Translations under genes and position numbers: made by a program
Part shown: positions 9,123 to 19,010 of the stretch, piece by piece
How the letters are laid out: every line of letters starts with the position of its first letter
How positions within the stretch are numbered: position 1 is the stretch's first letter
Assembly: GCF_022808955.1 (NCBI RefSeq)
Contig: NZ_JAKZEY010000034.1
Location: forward strand, 1 to 64,000
Source of the DNA: Anaerococcus sp. AGMB09787
GTDB lineage: Bacteria > Bacillota > Clostridia > Tissierellales > Peptoniphilaceae
Direction: 5' to 3'
Length of the DNA stretch: 64,000 nucleotides
Notes under the pieces: generated by a model
Databases searched by the model: none
Told to the model about the DNA's origin: nothing
The model's input: only the letters and a program-made list of their open reading frames with translations

Positions 9123-10268
9123 ATGTCAGATAAAGATAAATTAACTAGGTCCCTTAGAGACCTTTACCAAGAATTGAATACAAAAGCTAAATCCATTCCC
9201 TTTGACAAAATTGGAGATAAAATCAAATCTTCAGTCAATAGTACAATAAGTAAGATTGATGAGTCGCTTAAGTTCAAGGACCTCCCCCAAACCCGCAATC
9301 CCAAGGTCTGCGCCCAAAAGCCACCCGAGAAGGAAAAGGGCATACTCTATACAGTATTTGCCATCTTTGGTTACATCATAGGAGGAAGCCTGTCTTTTAT
9401 CTTCTTTTTTGAATTCTTTGATTATTGGAACCTAGTTTATATATTATTTTTTGTATTGTCTATACTAGGAACCCTTATAGTCCCTACTATTCTTTGGAAG
9501 AGGGGAGCCTACCTAAAGAAGCTTTCTAATAACTATGTTAGATTTTTGAGGGAGCTAGGGACAAATACAATGATTCCAATTAGGGACCTCGCTAGTGGAG
9601 TCAACCAAAGCGAAAAGGAAACTATAAGCGACCTAGTCCATATGATGAAAAATGGCTACTTTAAACAAGCTAGGATAGTAGAGGATGGCAAGTTTTTTAT
9701 CCTAGACATACCAACTTTTAAGATCTATAAGCAAAAGCTAAGTGAGCTTCCATCCTACCAAAAGAAGACCCTAGCTAATCACGAAGAGGAAGAAGTTGAG
9801 CTTACAGCAGAGGATATAAATGCCCAAAGGGCCATGGAAATTATTGAAGAATCTCTAAGTAGTCTGGACAAGTTAGCTTCACTAAAAAAAGATATAAAAA
9901 ATGCAGAATTTAAGGAAAATATTGCAAAGCTTGTGGACAATGCTTCAGATATTTTGAAGATTATTGATAAGTATCCGGACAAGGCCTATGGGCTTGGCAA
10001 ATTTTCTACCTACTATCTTCCAACATCTATCAAGCTTGTCGATTCCTACAAGGATTTTGAGATGCTTAGTCTTGATGATGATGCCTTTTCTAAGTCCAAG
10101 GAAGATATTAATAAGTCAATCAAAGATATAGGCGAAGCCTTCTCCAACATAAAGAGCGATCTTTTGGAGGATAGGACCATGGATGTTAAGACAGAAATTG
10201 ATACAATAAGTCTTCTTTTAAACCAAGAAGGCTACTTAGGAGATGATTGGAGGAACACAGATGAGTGA
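9123..10268 (+). CDS. XpaC-like membrane protein
   Basis: This 381-residue protein resembles the XpaC family (named for 5-bromo-4-chloroindolyl phosphate hydrolysis), whose real function is not settled. It has a charged N-terminal region, two adjacent membrane segments at about 78-95 and 101-122, and a long cytoplasmic helical domain rich in Lys, Asp and Glu. It overlaps the next gene, a TelA homologue, by 8 bases. The same pairing is known in Bacillus (xpaC-yaaN), which supports the call. A TATAAT lies about 20 bases upstream of the ribosome site. A role in envelope stress or toxic-anion tolerance is inferred from the partner only. Confidence 0.75.
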   Translation: MSDKDKLTRSLRDLYQELNTKAKSIPFDKIGDKIKSSVNSTISKIDESLKFKDLPQTRNPKVCAQKPPEKEKGILYTVFAIFGYIIGGSLSFIFFFEFFDYWNLVYILFFVLSILGTLIVPTILWKRGAYLKKLSNNYVRFLRELGTNTMIPIRDLASGVNQSEKETISDLVHMMKNGYFKQARIVEDGKFFILDIPTFKIYKQKLSELPSYQKKTLANHEEEEVELTAEDINAQRAMEIIEESLSSLDKLASLKKDIKNAEFKENIAKLVDNASDILKIIDKYPDKAYGLGKFSTYYLPTSIKLVDSYKDFEMLSLDDDAFSKSKEDINKSIKDIGEAFSNIKSDLLEDRTMDVKTEIDTISLLLNQEGYLGDDWRNTDE

Positions 10269-11370
10269 TATCAAATTAACCCTAGATGGATCAAACCAAG
10301 ACGATAAAAACCTAGATAAGATTGGAGAAGAAAAGTCGATAGAACTAATAGAGAATAATGTTAAATTTTCAGAAGACGAAGAGAAAATGATAGATGAATT
10401 TTCTCAAAAAATTGACATAGAAGATACCAATATTATTCTCCAATATGGATCAGGTGCCCAAAAGAAAATCTCAAAATTCTCAGAAAAAACCCTAGATTCT
10501 GTAAGAAATAAGGACCTTGGTGAAATAGGCGGGCTCCTTGACCAATTGATAGGATCAATTAAGTATATGGACGAAGAAGAGTCATCAGGTCCCTTTGGCT
10601 TCTTTAAGAAAACTACCAATAAACTTGACTCCATAAAGAATAAGTACCAAAGTGCTGAGAAAAACATAGATGAAATTACAAAAATCCTAGAAGGCCACCA
10701 AATAACCCTAATGAAAGACATTTCTATGCTTGATCAAATGTATGACCTAAATGAAGAATACTACAAAGAAATCTCTATGTATATAGAGGCAGGCAATAGG
10801 AAGCTAAAGCGTACTTACCAAGAAGACCTACCAGCACTTGAAAAAAAGGCAATGGAATCAAATCTTCCTCTGGATGCTCAAAAAATAAATGACCTTAAAA
10901 ACCAAGCCAATCGCTTTGAAAAGAAGCTCCACGACCTAGACCTAACTAGGATGGTATCCATCCAAATGGCCCCACAAATTAGGATGGTCCAATCTTCAAA
11001 CTCAATTATGGCTGAGAAAATTCAAACAACCCTAGTAAACACCATCCCCCTATGGAAAAACCAAATGGTACTAGCCCTAGGTATGAACCATACCAACAAA
11101 GCACTAGAAACCCAAAAAAGAGTAACAGACCTTACCAATGACCTCCTAAGGAAAAACGCAGATACCCTAAGGCAAAACACTGTAGAAACTGCAAAAGCTA
11201 CCGAGAGGGGTATTATAGACCTAGATACGATAAGGCATACCAACCAGGCTCTAATCGAAACAATCGAAGAGGTTAGGAATATCCAAATCGAAGGTAAGAA
11301 CAAGAGAGACTTGGCCCAAGCCGAAATCCAATCTTTGGAAAATGAATTAAAAACTAAGTTAAAAAACTAA
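10261..11370 (+). CDS. telA: TelA family toxic anion resistance protein
   Basis: This 369-residue soluble, almost wholly helical protein belongs to the TelA/KlaA/YaaN family. Members are linked to tellurite, antibiotic and envelope-stress tolerance, but the mechanism is unknown. The family core includes VSIQMAPQIRMVQ and the block from WKNQMVLALG onwards. The frame is open to 10243, but the ATG at 10261 has GGAGG at 10248-10252 with normal spacing and begins MSDIKLTLD, so it is preferred. It is translationally coupled to the xpaC-like gene and is followed after 10 bases by a small gene. Confidence 0.85.
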   Translation: MSDIKLTLDGSNQDDKNLDKIGEEKSIELIENNVKFSEDEEKMIDEFSQKIDIEDTNIILQYGSGAQKKISKFSEKTLDSVRNKDLGEIGGLLDQLIGSIKYMDEEESSGPFGFFKKTTNKLDSIKNKYQSAEKNIDEITKILEGHQITLMKDISMLDQMYDLNEEYYKEISMYIEAGNRKLKRTYQEDLPALEKKAMESNLPLDAQKINDLKNQANRFEKKLHDLDLTRMVSIQMAPQIRMVQSSNSIMAEKIQTTLVNTIPLWKNQMVLALGMNHTNKALETQKRVTDLTNDLLRKNADTLRQNTVETAKATERGIIDLDTIRHTNQALIETIEEVRNIQIEGKNKRDLAQAEIQSLENELKTKLKN

Positions 11371-11380
11371 GGAGATAGAT

Positions 11381-11641
11381 ATGAGTGAAACAATAGAATT
11401 CAAATTCGACTGCCAAATGCTAATAGCAGGTGAAGATCTAGACGAAGACGAAATCTTCGACTACATTACAGAAAACCTAGAAGGAGATAGCCTCCTTGCT
11501 GTAGGAGATGAGGAACTAATCAAGATCCACTTCCACTCAAACAAACCATGGGAAGTCTTAGAATACGCAGCAAGCCTAGGCGATATCCACGATGTAGTAA
11601 TAGAAAATATGCAAAGACAAGCAGACGGCCTCCAAGGCTAA
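11381..11641 (+). CDS. Small stand-alone protein resembling the FakA (YloV) C-terminal domain
   Basis: This 86-residue protein matches the pattern at the end of the DAK2-type fatty-acid kinase FakA: acidic LxGEDLDEDEI, then GDSLLAVGDEELIKIHFHSNKPWEVLEYA, then GDIHDVVIENM. In FakA this segment follows the kinase domain. Here it is a complete small gene with its own GGAGA ribosome site, 10 bases after telA. NCBI-style annotation often calls such proteins 'kinase to dihydroxyacetone kinase', which overstates them because no kinase domain is present. It could bind a FakB/DegV-type partner or a fatty acyl group, but that is inference. Confidence 0.7.
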   Translation: MSETIEFKFDCQMLIAGEDLDEDEIFDYITENLEGDSLLAVGDEELIKIHFHSNKPWEVLEYAASLGDIHDVVIENMQRQADGLQG

Positions 11642-11648
11642 GAAAAAC

Positions 11649-11670
11649 AAGCCCGGCGAGAGCTGGGTTT
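11649..11670 (+). terminator. Terminator of the xpaC-telA operon
   Basis: AAGCCCGGC (11649-11657) and GCTGGGTTT (11662-11670) form a nine-pair stem with a GAGA tetraloop and two G-T pairs. It starts 8 bases after the stop codon. A second small AAGC-TA-GCTT palindrome running into TTTTTT follows at about 11683-11696. Confidence 0.7.
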
Positions 11671-11704
11671 AACTTTCTTATAAGCTAGCTTTTTTCTACA
11701 AAAA

Positions 11705-11728
11705 ACCGCCCCTTTAACTAGGGACGGT
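11705..11728 (-). terminator. Terminator shared by the converging units, strongest on the minus strand
   Basis: ACCGCCCC (11705-11712) and GGGACGGT (11721-11728) pair with one mismatch. On the minus strand the stem is followed by TTTTTT, and on the plus strand by CAATTTTT. It lies about 180 bases past the stop of the giant protease. The AT-rich bases between, 11730-11910, show no gene. Confidence 0.7.
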
Positions 11729-11910
11729 CAATTTTTGTCTGAAAATTAGTGGCTATATAAGTTTATAGTGTTTAATGATTAATTATACACTTATATATGA
11801 TTATAGGATGGGAATTTAATCTATCAATAATTTTTATCTTTTATTATCCATTATTAATAGTTTTATTTATTATTGCCACTATTTTGCAATTTCTACTTAT
11901 CTTAGAAGAT

Positions 11911-14900
11911 TTAATTATCTGAACTAATGCCGTAGGCTTTTAGAATTTTTTCAGCTTTTTCTATTAGCTCTTCAGATTCTTTTAATAGTTTTTCTAAATC
12001 TCCTTTGATTGATTCAACTGTTTGAGGTGTATTTTCAAGTAGATATCTAGCTGCAGCTGCAGCAACCTTATTTTCATAAATAGACTTTTTAAGCTCTTCT
12101 AATTTTTCATTTAATTGTTTAGAATCTTCATCATCTTTGCCAGGTTTTTGTTGGTCCACTGGTTTAGGTTCTTCCTTATCAGAGTCTGATGGTTGCTCTG
12201 GTTTTACTTCTGATGGATCTTTTTTACTATCCTTTAATTTGCTTACAAAGTCTTCTAAGGCTTCTTCTAAATCTTCACTAGCCTTACTAATTTGATCAAG
12301 ATTAGCATCATTATTTGTTAAGATATCAACAGCTTTTTTAATTTTAGCTTCTAGATTTTCTATATCCTCTTGAGATTCTTGATTTTCAGCTATAGTTTTA
12401 TTAGCTTCATTTATTAAATCTTTTAATTTTGTTATAGCTTTCTCTTTTTCATTTTTATCTAAGGCATTACGGATATTTTCAAAGCTTTTATTTATTTGGT
12501 CTTGACTTGTTTTTTCATTAGCAAGTAAATCTTCAGCTTCTTTGATAAGTTTTTCTAAAGCTTCTTTTTGAGTATCGTCTAGATTCTTTAGTTCCTCTTT
12601 AGCTTTTTTTAGTATATCTTGAAGAAGAGTCTTGTCTAAAACAGGTTTTTTCACTAAATTATCAACGCTAGCTCTTATTTTATCAACTACTTTGTCTACT
12701 TCTTCTTGGCTTGCATCTTCTTTTTCCAAAAGTGCTTTACCCTCAGATATACTTGCTTTTAGTGCTTCTAAAGATTCTTCAGTGTATGAATCATCTTCCA
12801 AGAATTTACTTGCAAAATCAATTGCTATTTTTAAGGTTTGTTTATTTACAGTTATTGTATTTTCTTTTCTTTCTGCTGCATTTACCTTATCATTTGCTAC
12901 AAGTAATGCCTCAACAGCCTCATCTACTTCTTCTTGGCTTACTTCATTATTATCTATGACTTCCTTAGCCTTAGCTAGGGCATTCTTAAATTCATTTACA
13001 AGCTCTTCAGAGTAACCTTCAAGATCCTTATTTATTAGTTGTCCATATACTTCTTCCAAGATAGTCTTATCAACTACAATAACTTCTTTTTCTTCTAGGT
13101 TAGTCTTAGCTTCAATTAGCTTAGATAATATTTGATCTATTTCTTCTTGGCTTATATCTTCACTATCTAAAGCTTTGTCAGCTTCTTCTAATGCCTTGTT
13201 AAATTCTTCTACGCTCTCTTCTGTATAGTCATCTAAGTTTAACTTACCTGAATTGATATCCTCAACTATATTATTATATACGTTTAATAGGTTTGTATTA
13301 TCTACTTTTTCTTCCACTTTTTCAAGTGTATAGTAAGCTTCTCTTAGTTCTTCAAATGCTTTGTCTACATCTTCTTGGCTTGCATCCTCGTTTTCAAGAA
13401 TAGCTTTTGCTGCTTCAAGTTTTTCTTTAAGCTTATTAGCACTATCCTCACTATATCCTTCTAGGTCTAGAGTACTTAGTTGCTTGTAAAGTTCTTCTAG
13501 TTTAGTTTTATCAACTATAACTTCAACTTCTTCTTTAGCTTTTTCTAGGTCTACAAAAGCTTCAAATAATTCTTGGATTAGATCTTGACTTTCTTTTTGA
13601 CTTAGATTAGGATTGTTCAAAGCTTCTTTTGCCTTGTTAATCTTATCTTTCAAGTTTTCAACAGATTCGTCAGTGTAGCCATCAAAATAACCATTAGCTA
13701 GTTTTTCTTCATAGTCAGCTATTATTTTCTCAAGCTCTTGCTTATCTGCTAGTTTCTCGTGACTTTCCTTATCAAATTGTTCAAGTGTATCAATAGCCTT
13801 ATTCAAAGCATCATCAGCTTGATCTATCATATCTTGAGTAGCATCACCTTCTTCAAGAAGTTTTTCTGCCTTAGATATAGCTTCTTTTAGTTTATCTATG
13901 CTCTCTTTCTTGTAGCCATCAGAATTGTATTCTATTATATCTTTAGCAAAAGCTAGATCATCTTTTAATTTTTCAACACTTACTGCATTCTCTATGGCTT
14001 TTTCTAGTTCTTCATTAACATCGTCTATATCACCTTGGCTTAAGCCCTTAGAATCCATTTTCAAAAGATATTTAGCAGCTTCTATAGCCTTCTTTAGATT
14101 CTTATAGGATTTTGTAGTTAAATTTTCTTCGCTATATTCGTCTTCTTGTGCTTTATTAAGGTTCTCGTTTAGCTCTGTAAAGTTTAACGTATTATTCTCT
14201 CTATCAACAACAAATACCTTAACTTCTTTTTTGGCAGATTTATTTTCGTCATCTATTACTGAATATTTAATTGTATGAGTTCCTGGCCTAGATGTGTCTA
14301 TGCTTTCTGGATCAGCTTTTACTCTATCGGAAATTTCTTTATTATCCTTGGTGTATGCTTTTACTCCATCTAGTAAGTCTACTTTTTCATTTACGAAGAC
14401 ATACTTATCATAGGCAATGATTCTTGGAGCTTCACTTACTTCAGCTTCTTCATTTCCGCCTAGAGGAAGGTCTCCTCTTACAACTTTAACCTTTATACTT
14501 GATTTATTTCCAGCTAAATCTGTTACAGTATATGTTTTAGTAATTTCTTTTGAACCTTCGGATAGAGTAATTATATCATTTATAGATCCTTGAGTACCTT
14601 TCTCGTCATAACCAGTATAGGATGATATGTCATATGACTGTAACTTATATCCATCTTTTGTTATGTCAACGATAGGATTATTATCGCTAAAGTTTAATTC
14701 AAGCTTTACAGTATCCCCAGGAGTTATGACTGTAATATCTCTACCATAGTCATTCCTAATTGTAGCCATATTATCAGGGGTATTAATTGAAAACTCTGGT
14801 GCTGTGGCATCTACCCAGAACCTTCTTGAAATTCCTTTTTCCCTATCATTTTTCTTATCTATTACCATTATAGGTGTATCATAGAAACCATCTTCTAGAT

Positions 14901-17900
14901 TTATAATTTGGTCGAAAGTATATACTTTACCATAGTACATTTCTTCGCCCTTTAGAGGATTGATAACATGCTCATGTTCTTTCACTTCAAAGTCGATGTT
15001 TGTATTACCATATTTTATTTCATCAATATTATCCCAACCATAAACTGTACCTTTGAATTCTATCTTATTGGTTGAATATCCAACTAATAAGTCAGGTTTT
15101 TGTAGAACAATTTGAAGATCTCCAAAGCCCATTATATTAGGGTCATTACCTACTTCAAATTTAGATTCTGGTGATTTGACACCATCTTTTATAGAGTATA
15201 GGTATAGGATATCGCCATCTTCTAAGGTTAGGTCTTTTATTGCAAAGGTGAACTTTCCATTATCATTAGATTTTACTCTAGCAAGTTCTTCTCTATTGCC
15301 ATCTACTTCTTTTTCTAATACAACATCTGCAGCTTTTCTATATGCATCTCCTGTTATGTCTGTATCTTTAAAGATATAACCACCATCCACTGAAGGTTCA
15401 ACAATTTCTTCTTTAGCAGGTTCTTCTGGAGCTGGTTGAGCTTCTCCTACTACAAATTTAGATTCTGATGATTTAACTTCGTCTTTTATAGTGTAGAGGT
15501 AGAGGATATCTCCATCTGCTAAGGTTAAGTCTTTTATTTCAAATGTGAAATTACCATCAGCATTAGATTTTACTCTAGCTATTTCTTCTCTCTTTCCATC
15601 TACTTCTTTTTCTAGCACAACATCTGCATCTGCTCTATTAGCATTTCCTGTTATATTTGTATCTTTTAAGATTTTTCCACCATCTACTGTAGGTGCAAGG
15701 ATTTTTTCCAAGGCTTGTTTTTCTACTTCAATTTGTTTTACATTTATAGCTTTATCATATACGCCAATCTTTAATTTGCTATCATATTTGAATTTCTCGC
15801 CTAAATTGATCTCGTATACTCCATCAAACCTATCTCCATCTACCCTTACTTTTGATAATTGATCTTCGCCATATATATCTATATAAGGAATAGAAAAATT
15901 ACCAGCCAATATTTCATCATATTTATCTGCAGAAGATATAAAGATTTCATAGATACCACTCAAGTCATCTTTTGCTCTAAATCTTACAGTATTATTTTCT
16001 GGATTGTAAGTTGCTTCTTCAACTATTTCAGCTTCTTTAGTATCAGATTTCACTTCAAAACGTATTACTTGAGGATCGGAATTTTTCTTAAAGTAAGCCT
16101 TAACTGTATAGTATACACTCTTTCCATTTTCTATAGGTTTGCCATCAACTTTTCCATCCCAGATACTTTCATCAAACATGGTAATAGGTGATGCACCTTG
16201 ATCCATTCTATTAATTTTTCTACCATCTTCACTTCTACCTAGATTTCTAAGTACATTTCCATTTTTATCTTCTATAGTAAAGTCTATATGGTCATAGTTC
16301 CTCAAGACACTTGTTCTAAATACGAAGTTTTCATACATACCTAAGTTATTAGAGTTAATATATACTGGATTATATGTTAATGGATCGTATGTGTTACCAA
16401 GGAAGTCAAAAGTAACTAATCCTGTTTGTGTGAATATAGGATCATTTGTCTTATCATCATCTAATAAATTTGTAGCAGGCTCATCTAGAACATGACCAGC
16501 TTCAAAATCACCATAATAGCCTAAGAATGGCAATGATAGGTCACTATCACCATCTAGTGATTTGAAGTTTACAAATCCCTCTACAAATGATTCTTCTTTA
16601 AGGTCTTCCAGTTTTATAGATTTTGATATATCCAGTGTAACTTTTACAGTCTTACTTGAATTAGCAGGAACTACTACTCTCCTAGGACTATCGAATTTGG
16701 CTTCTTCAAGTGGCAATGATTCTTCGATTAGATAGCTATTTCCTTCTTCATCACTTGCTACTGCATCTGTTAGTGCATCTCCACTTATAGAGTAAGATTT
16801 AGCCTTGGTTGACTTATTATGGATAGTAAATTCCATAGTAACTTCATCATCAGTGAAAGAACCTAGTTCTACTTTTGGAGTATTATCTTTCTTATTTAAG
16901 ATATATACTTCAGTCTTTAGGGCATCCTCAAGGTTCATCATTCCACTACCTTGTTGTCTAACAAGATATAGGTTACCATTAGGATTTATCATAGGTTTTG
17001 CAGTATTCATCATCAAAGCTTTTGCTAGATTTGATATATCTGCTCCTTTTACATCACCAAATACATTTTTATCGTTTCGAATTCTTTGATATACAAGGGC
17101 TGTTGCACCTGCCATATGTGGTGTAGCCATTGATGTACCAGACATATTTACATATCCGTCATCATTGTCAGTCGAATAGATATTTCCACCTGGAGCAGTT
17201 ATCTCAGGTTTTATTTGTAAGTTTGGCGTTGTACCCCAAGATGAGAATGATGAAATTTGTCCACCTGTAGCATCTTCAAACTCTAACATTTCCTCAGGGA
17301 AAGATATACTCACCTTATCCAAATTATTTACAACTTCTAGACCAGCGTTTCTACCAACTATAGCAAATGGAATTTTAGCTAATTCTCCACCAGCCATATT
17401 GATTAGAACTTCTGAGTCTGCTCTTTCGTTATTATATATTACTACGGCTTTCGCACCAGCATTTTGTGCATTTACTATAGTGTCTGCAAAAGTATTTCCT
17501 CTTTCTACAAATACAACTTTTCCAGCTACTTCTGGATGATTATCAAATGAAGCCTTATCTCCAGGTGCACTTGATCCTTCACCCTTATTATTTGAATCTA
17601 TATATGCTATATCTGCCCCACTGACAGTACTTAGACCTTGCTCCCATGGTTTAGGTGATCCATCAGCGTAGTTTAAAGAGCTTTGCTTATCTTCACCATT
17701 TAAAGTGTATTTGAGGGCATAATAATGAACATTAGTATTATTTGCAGATGCTACTGACAAAGTGTCATCATAAAGTGAAGGAGAGCCTAAAACTCCTGTA
17801 TCCTTTGTACTCTCAAGCGGAAGAGCATATGAGTGAGCCAAATAATTTGCAAAGTTTGCAGCACCTGTCATTGTATTATGCTCATTACCAGCAGCAATAG

Positions 17901-18984
17901 AAACTAGTATACCAGCATCTTGAGCTTTTTTGATTGCCACTTCTTCTACGCCACCATAAACATAGGATCCTGCTGGAGCTCCTAGGGACATATTTATTGC
18001 ATCAGCTCCAAGTGATATAGCATCATCTATCGCCTTGGCATAGATATCAGAAAAAGTTGTGGCATATAAAGGGTCATCAGAGAATACCTTCATACCCAAT
18101 ATTTGGGCTTCAGGAGCAACTCCCCTTATTCCTCCATTTTCTGGATCACCGTTAGCTGCTATGGTTCCAGCAACGTGTTGACCGTGGTTTGATACAGATG
18201 ATTTTATATTATGTGTTCTATCATAATAGTTGTAAGCATAAGGGAATTTTTCATTATAATATCTTCCAGGAAGATTGTGTTCTCTTATAATTGCATCAAC
18301 CTTTTCTTCATTTAGTTTTGCCTTTGATGGGTCTGTAATTTTGAAATCCTTATGATTTACATCATAACCAGAATCAATTACAGCTACAACCATACCTTCA
18401 CCCTTATATCCAACTTCCCAAGCTGTTGGTGAGCCGATCATATCATTTGATGAAGTCATCATTGGTACACTAGGAGGTGCATTAAATTCGTTTACTGGAT
18501 AAACTTCTTTTACATTTTTGATTTTCTTTACCTTCTCTAGGTCCTTGGCCTTTATATATGTAGAGAAACCGTTTAATACAGTTGTAAAAGACTCTCCTGC
18601 ATCCTCACTACCTTCTTTGGAGTCTGTCATCTCAATATTTTTTTTATCGATTTCATCTTTAACTTCATTTTGCTTTACTTCTAGATCTTTCTTACGACTT
18701 TCTAAGTCACTTGCACTTAGGTCTTTTACATTTTTGCCCTCTTTTTGGACTTGCTCTAGAATTGATTCATCTTTAACTTCTACTACTACTCTTATCTTTT
18801 CGTTTTTATTGGTTTCAGCAAGCTCATCTAAATCTATTTTTTTAGAGATGTTTAAGCTGTCTGAATCAGCAGTACTTTTCGGATTATTATCGTCTTTAGT
18901 GCTCGCAAATGCACTAGCTGTTGGAGTTGCAAGCATAGAGATAGCTAATAAAGCCGACAGTATCTTATAATTATTGATTTTCAT
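11911..18984 (-). CDS. Giant secreted S8 subtilase (lactocepin/C5a-peptidase-like) with FIVAR repeats
   Basis: This 2357-residue exoprotein starts with a signal peptide (about 1-27, ending SAFA) and an I9-type propeptide region (about 55-165). The subtilase domain carries D204 (IDSG), H267 (NHGQHVAG) and S618 (GTSMATPHMAG), with a PA domain inserted at about 450-545. Fn3-like and lactocepin-type beta domains follow, then two 99-residue Ig-like copies (about 1095-1292) and an Ig-like DUF5011-type domain (about 1523-1595). Nine FIVAR-like three-helix repeats span about 1597-2255. They lead to a Pro/Lys/Asp linker and a final 65-residue helical module containing AARYLLENTPQTVES. No LPXTG motif, hydrophobic tail or SLH domain is seen, so surface attachment is unexplained. 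AGGAGG (18995-19000 on this strand) and a perfect-spacing promoter support the start. It should cut host or milk proteins; the substrate is unknown. Confidence 0.92.
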   Translation of the reverse strand: MKINNYKILSALLAISMLATPTASAFASTKDDNNPKSTADSDSLNISKKIDLDELAETNKNEKIRVVVEVKDESILEQVQKEGKNVKDLSASDLESRKKDLEVKQNEVKDEIDKKNIEMTDSKEGSEDAGESFTTVLNGFSTYIKAKDLEKVKKIKNVKEVYPVNEFNAPPSVPMMTSSNDMIGSPTAWEVGYKGEGMVVAVIDSGYDVNHKDFKITDPSKAKLNEEKVDAIIREHNLPGRYYNEKFPYAYNYYDRTHNIKSSVSNHGQHVAGTIAANGDPENGGIRGVAPEAQILGMKVFSDDPLYATTFSDIYAKAIDDAISLGADAINMSLGAPAGSYVYGGVEEVAIKKAQDAGILVSIAAGNEHNTMTGAANFANYLAHSYALPLESTKDTGVLGSPSLYDDTLSVASANNTNVHYYALKYTLNGEDKQSSLNYADGSPKPWEQGLSTVSGADIAYIDSNNKGEGSSAPGDKASFDNHPEVAGKVVFVERGNTFADTIVNAQNAGAKAVVIYNNERADSEVLINMAGGELAKIPFAIVGRNAGLEVVNNLDKVSISFPEEMLEFEDATGGQISSFSSWGTTPNLQIKPEITAPGGNIYSTDNDDGYVNMSGTSMATPHMAGATALVYQRIRNDKNVFGDVKGADISNLAKALMMNTAKPMINPNGNLYLVRQQGSGMMNLEDALKTEVYILNKKDNTPKVELGSFTDDEVTMEFTIHNKSTKAKSYSISGDALTDAVASDEEGNSYLIEESLPLEEAKFDSPRRVVVPANSSKTVKVTLDISKSIKLEDLKEESFVEGFVNFKSLDGDSDLSLPFLGYYGDFEAGHVLDEPATNLLDDDKTNDPIFTQTGLVTFDFLGNTYDPLTYNPVYINSNNLGMYENFVFRTSVLRNYDHIDFTIEDKNGNVLRNLGRSEDGRKINRMDQGASPITMFDESIWDGKVDGKPIENGKSVYYTVKAYFKKNSDPQVIRFEVKSDTKEAEIVEEATYNPENNTVRFRAKDDLSGIYEIFISSADKYDEILAGNFSIPYIDIYGEDQLSKVRVDGDRFDGVYEINLGEKFKYDSKLKIGVYDKAINVKQIEVEKQALEKILAPTVDGGKILKDTNITGNANRADADVVLEKEVDGKREEIARVKSNADGNFTFEIKDLTLADGDILYLYTIKDEVKSSESKFVVGEAQPAPEEPAKEEIVEPSVDGGYIFKDTDITGDAYRKAADVVLEKEVDGNREELARVKSNDNGKFTFAIKDLTLEDGDILYLYSIKDGVKSPESKFEVGNDPNIMGFGDLQIVLQKPDLLVGYSTNKIEFKGTVYGWDNIDEIKYGNTNIDFEVKEHEHVINPLKGEEMYYGKVYTFDQIINLEDGFYDTPIMVIDKKNDREKGISRRFWVDATAPEFSINTPDNMATIRNDYGRDITVITPGDTVKLELNFSDNNPIVDITKDGYKLQSYDISSYTGYDEKGTQGSINDIITLSEGSKEITKTYTVTDLAGNKSSIKVKVVRGDLPLGGNEEAEVSEAPRIIAYDKYVFVNEKVDLLDGVKAYTKDNKEISDRVKADPESIDTSRPGTHTIKYSVIDDENKSAKKEVKVFVVDRENNTLNFTELNENLNKAQEDEYSEENLTTKSYKNLKKAIEAAKYLLKMDSKGLSQGDIDDVNEELEKAIENAVSVEKLKDDLAFAKDIIEYNSDGYKKESIDKLKEAISKAEKLLEEGDATQDMIDQADDALNKAIDTLEQFDKESHEKLADKQELEKIIADYEEKLANGYFDGYTDESVENLKDKINKAKEALNNPNLSQKESQDLIQELFEAFVDLEKAKEEVEVIVDKTKLEELYKQLSTLDLEGYSEDSANKLKEKLEAAKAILENEDASQEDVDKAFEELREAYYTLEKVEEKVDNTNLLNVYNNIVEDINSGKLNLDDYTEESVEEFNKALEEADKALDSEDISQEEIDQILSKLIEAKTNLEEKEVIVVDKTILEEVYGQLINKDLEGYSEELVNEFKNALAKAKEVIDNNEVSQEEVDEAVEALLVANDKVNAAERKENTITVNKQTLKIAIDFASKFLEDDSYTEESLEALKASISEGKALLEKEDASQEEVDKVVDKIRASVDNLVKKPVLDKTLLQDILKKAKEELKNLDDTQKEALEKLIKEAEDLLANEKTSQDQINKSFENIRNALDKNEKEKAITKLKDLINEANKTIAENQESQEDIENLEAKIKKAVDILTNNDANLDQISKASEDLEEALEDFVSKLKDSKKDPSEVKPEQPSDSDKEEPKPVDQQKPGKDDEDSKQLNEKLEELKKSIYENKVAAAAARYLLENTPQTVESIKGDLEKLLKESEELIEKAEKILKAYGISSDN
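12220..14196 (-). repeat. Nine FIVAR-type protein repeats
   Basis: Nine units of about 66-78 codons each share a pattern: an opening KxxLEELY-like helix, then GYSEESVEKLK-like, then AKxxLxxxxxSQEEVDxAxxxLxxA. The SQEEVD-like hinge recurs in most units. DNA copies are diverged, so these are old protein repeats rather than recent tandem duplications. FIVAR modules occur in long surface adhesins and act as stalks or ligand-binding rods. Confidence 0.8.
15109..15702 (-). repeat. Two 99-residue Ig-like repeats in the giant protease
   Basis: Copy one starts at I (nt 15702) with ILAPTVDGG and copy two at nt 15405 with IVEPSVDGG, exactly 297 bases apart. Both run through DADVVLEKEVDG or KAADVVLEKEVDG and end DGDILYLYxIKD..SKFxVG. 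The high identity at protein and DNA level suggests a fairly recent internal duplication. Confidence 0.85.
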
Positions 18985-19010
18985 GTATTTTTAACCTCCT
19001 AATTAGGTAT

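Noticed and set aside
11730-11910. Possible frameshifted LPXTG sorting signal after the giant protease
   Set aside because: All frames on the minus strand were read. They have early stops and no LPXTG or hydrophobic tail.
12632-13015. Plus-strand open frames inside the FIVAR region
   Set aside because: They are mirror images of the repetitive minus-strand gene, low in complexity and without ribosome sites.
12220-14196. CRISPR-like or DNA tandem array
   Set aside because: The periodicity is at protein level with diverged DNA and no constant spacer-repeat pattern; it is part of a coding region.
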